From NCBI GenBank assembly GCA_046728055.1, contig JBKPDU010000008.1, positions 1 through 5,690 of the forward strand: a stretch of DNA of 5,690 nt, written 5' to 3'. The first letter of the stretch is position 1. Each line of letters starts with the position of its first letter. Positions 5,539-5,690 of the stretch are shown here, one piece after another. A program made the translations under genes and the position numbers. The notes under the pieces were generated by a model. It searched no databases. It was not told the DNA's origin and worked only from the letters and a program-made list of their open reading frames with translations. The stretch is from AC-69 sp046728055. Lineage in GTDB: Bacteria; Actinomycetota; UBA4738; HRBIN12.

Positions 5539-5690
5539 TCATCCTCGGAACGACCACCACATCGACAAGAGGAACACCGGCGCCGCAACGATGAACGCGA
5601 GGAAACCGCCACCGCGCGCGGCGTCGGCAATCGCCCCATGCTGGCCGGCGATCACGACGTGGAACACCAGGACGACGAGGAGGAAGAACA
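5539..5690 (-). CDS. Membrane protein of unknown function, 3' end only
   Basis: In the minus-strand frame ending at TGA (5541-5539), the last 49 codons are open to the window edge. They encode two hydrophobic stretches, FFLLVVLVFHVVIA (1-14 of the visible part) and GFLAFIVAAPVFLLSMWWSF (28-47), joined by a short polar/small-residue loop (GQHGAIADAARGG). The protein ends in FRG. This looks like the last two transmembrane helices of an integral membrane protein with a very short tail. I cannot assign a family from so little. The stop lies 13 nt ahead of the glnE start on the same strand, and I see no separate promoter in that gap, so the two genes are probably co-transcribed. The region is too short for the longest-ORF view and is masked there by an out-of-frame glnE extension. 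Confidence 0.65.
   Translation of the reverse strand, partial: FFLLVVLVFHVVIAGQHGAIADAARGGGFLAFIVAAPVFLLSMWWSFRG

Noticed and set aside
4554..5594. 346-codon open frame on the plus strand opposite glnE
   Set aside because: It is antisense to the conserved N-terminal catalytic domain of GlnE, with no start signal and no family features.
5526..5639. 38-residue N-terminal extension of GlnE
   Set aside because: It overlaps, in another frame, the hydrophobic C-terminus of the membrane protein. It is Arg/Ser/Cys-rich and unlike GlnE N-termini.

Overview
The window comes from a high-GC bacterium, almost certainly an actinomycete in the broad sense (Actinomycetota). The evidence is strong G/C preference at third codon positions, GTG starts, promoters sitting directly on start codons (leaderless genes), an OmpR-type GlnR regulator, and a type I-beta glutamine synthetase whose sequence closely resembles mycobacterial GlnA1. 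I cannot name the genus. A deep-branching or uncultured lineage is possible, because the gene order does not match the order I remember for Mycobacterium or Streptomyces.

Layout, left to right. Positions 1-218 (minus) hold the start of a MoaD/ThiS-family sulfur-carrier gene that runs off the left edge. A 47-bp divergent spacer with two TACCCT -10 boxes separates it from glnR (266-925, plus). A short gene of unknown function (996-1310, plus; 104 aa) follows behind its own leaderless-type promoter. Its stop codon lies inside a well-formed GlnR box (1307-1333), which precedes the -10 element and ribosome binding site of glnA (1395-2816, plus). Facing glnA, with a 36-bp gap between stop codons, is glnE (2853-5525, minus), which encodes the glutamine synthetase adenylyltransferase/deadenylylase. 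Just upstream of glnE on the same strand is the 3' end of a membrane-protein gene (5539-5690) that enters from the right edge.

The core of the window is a compact nitrogen-control module. GlnR is the transcriptional regulator, GlnA is the ammonia-assimilating enzyme, and GlnE is the enzyme that switches GlnA off and on by adenylylating a tyrosine (Y401 here). The GlnR box in front of glnA supports direct control by the regulator encoded one gene upstream. From memory, Mycobacterium tuberculosis keeps glnR (Rv0818) and the convergent glnA1/glnE pair (Rv2220/Rv2221c) in separate places; here they are together.

I see no mobile element, CRISPR array, RNA gene or clearly novel system. The least explained items are the 104-aa protein between glnR and glnA and the truncated membrane protein ahead of glnE. 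No stretch longer than 300 bases lacks a gene.
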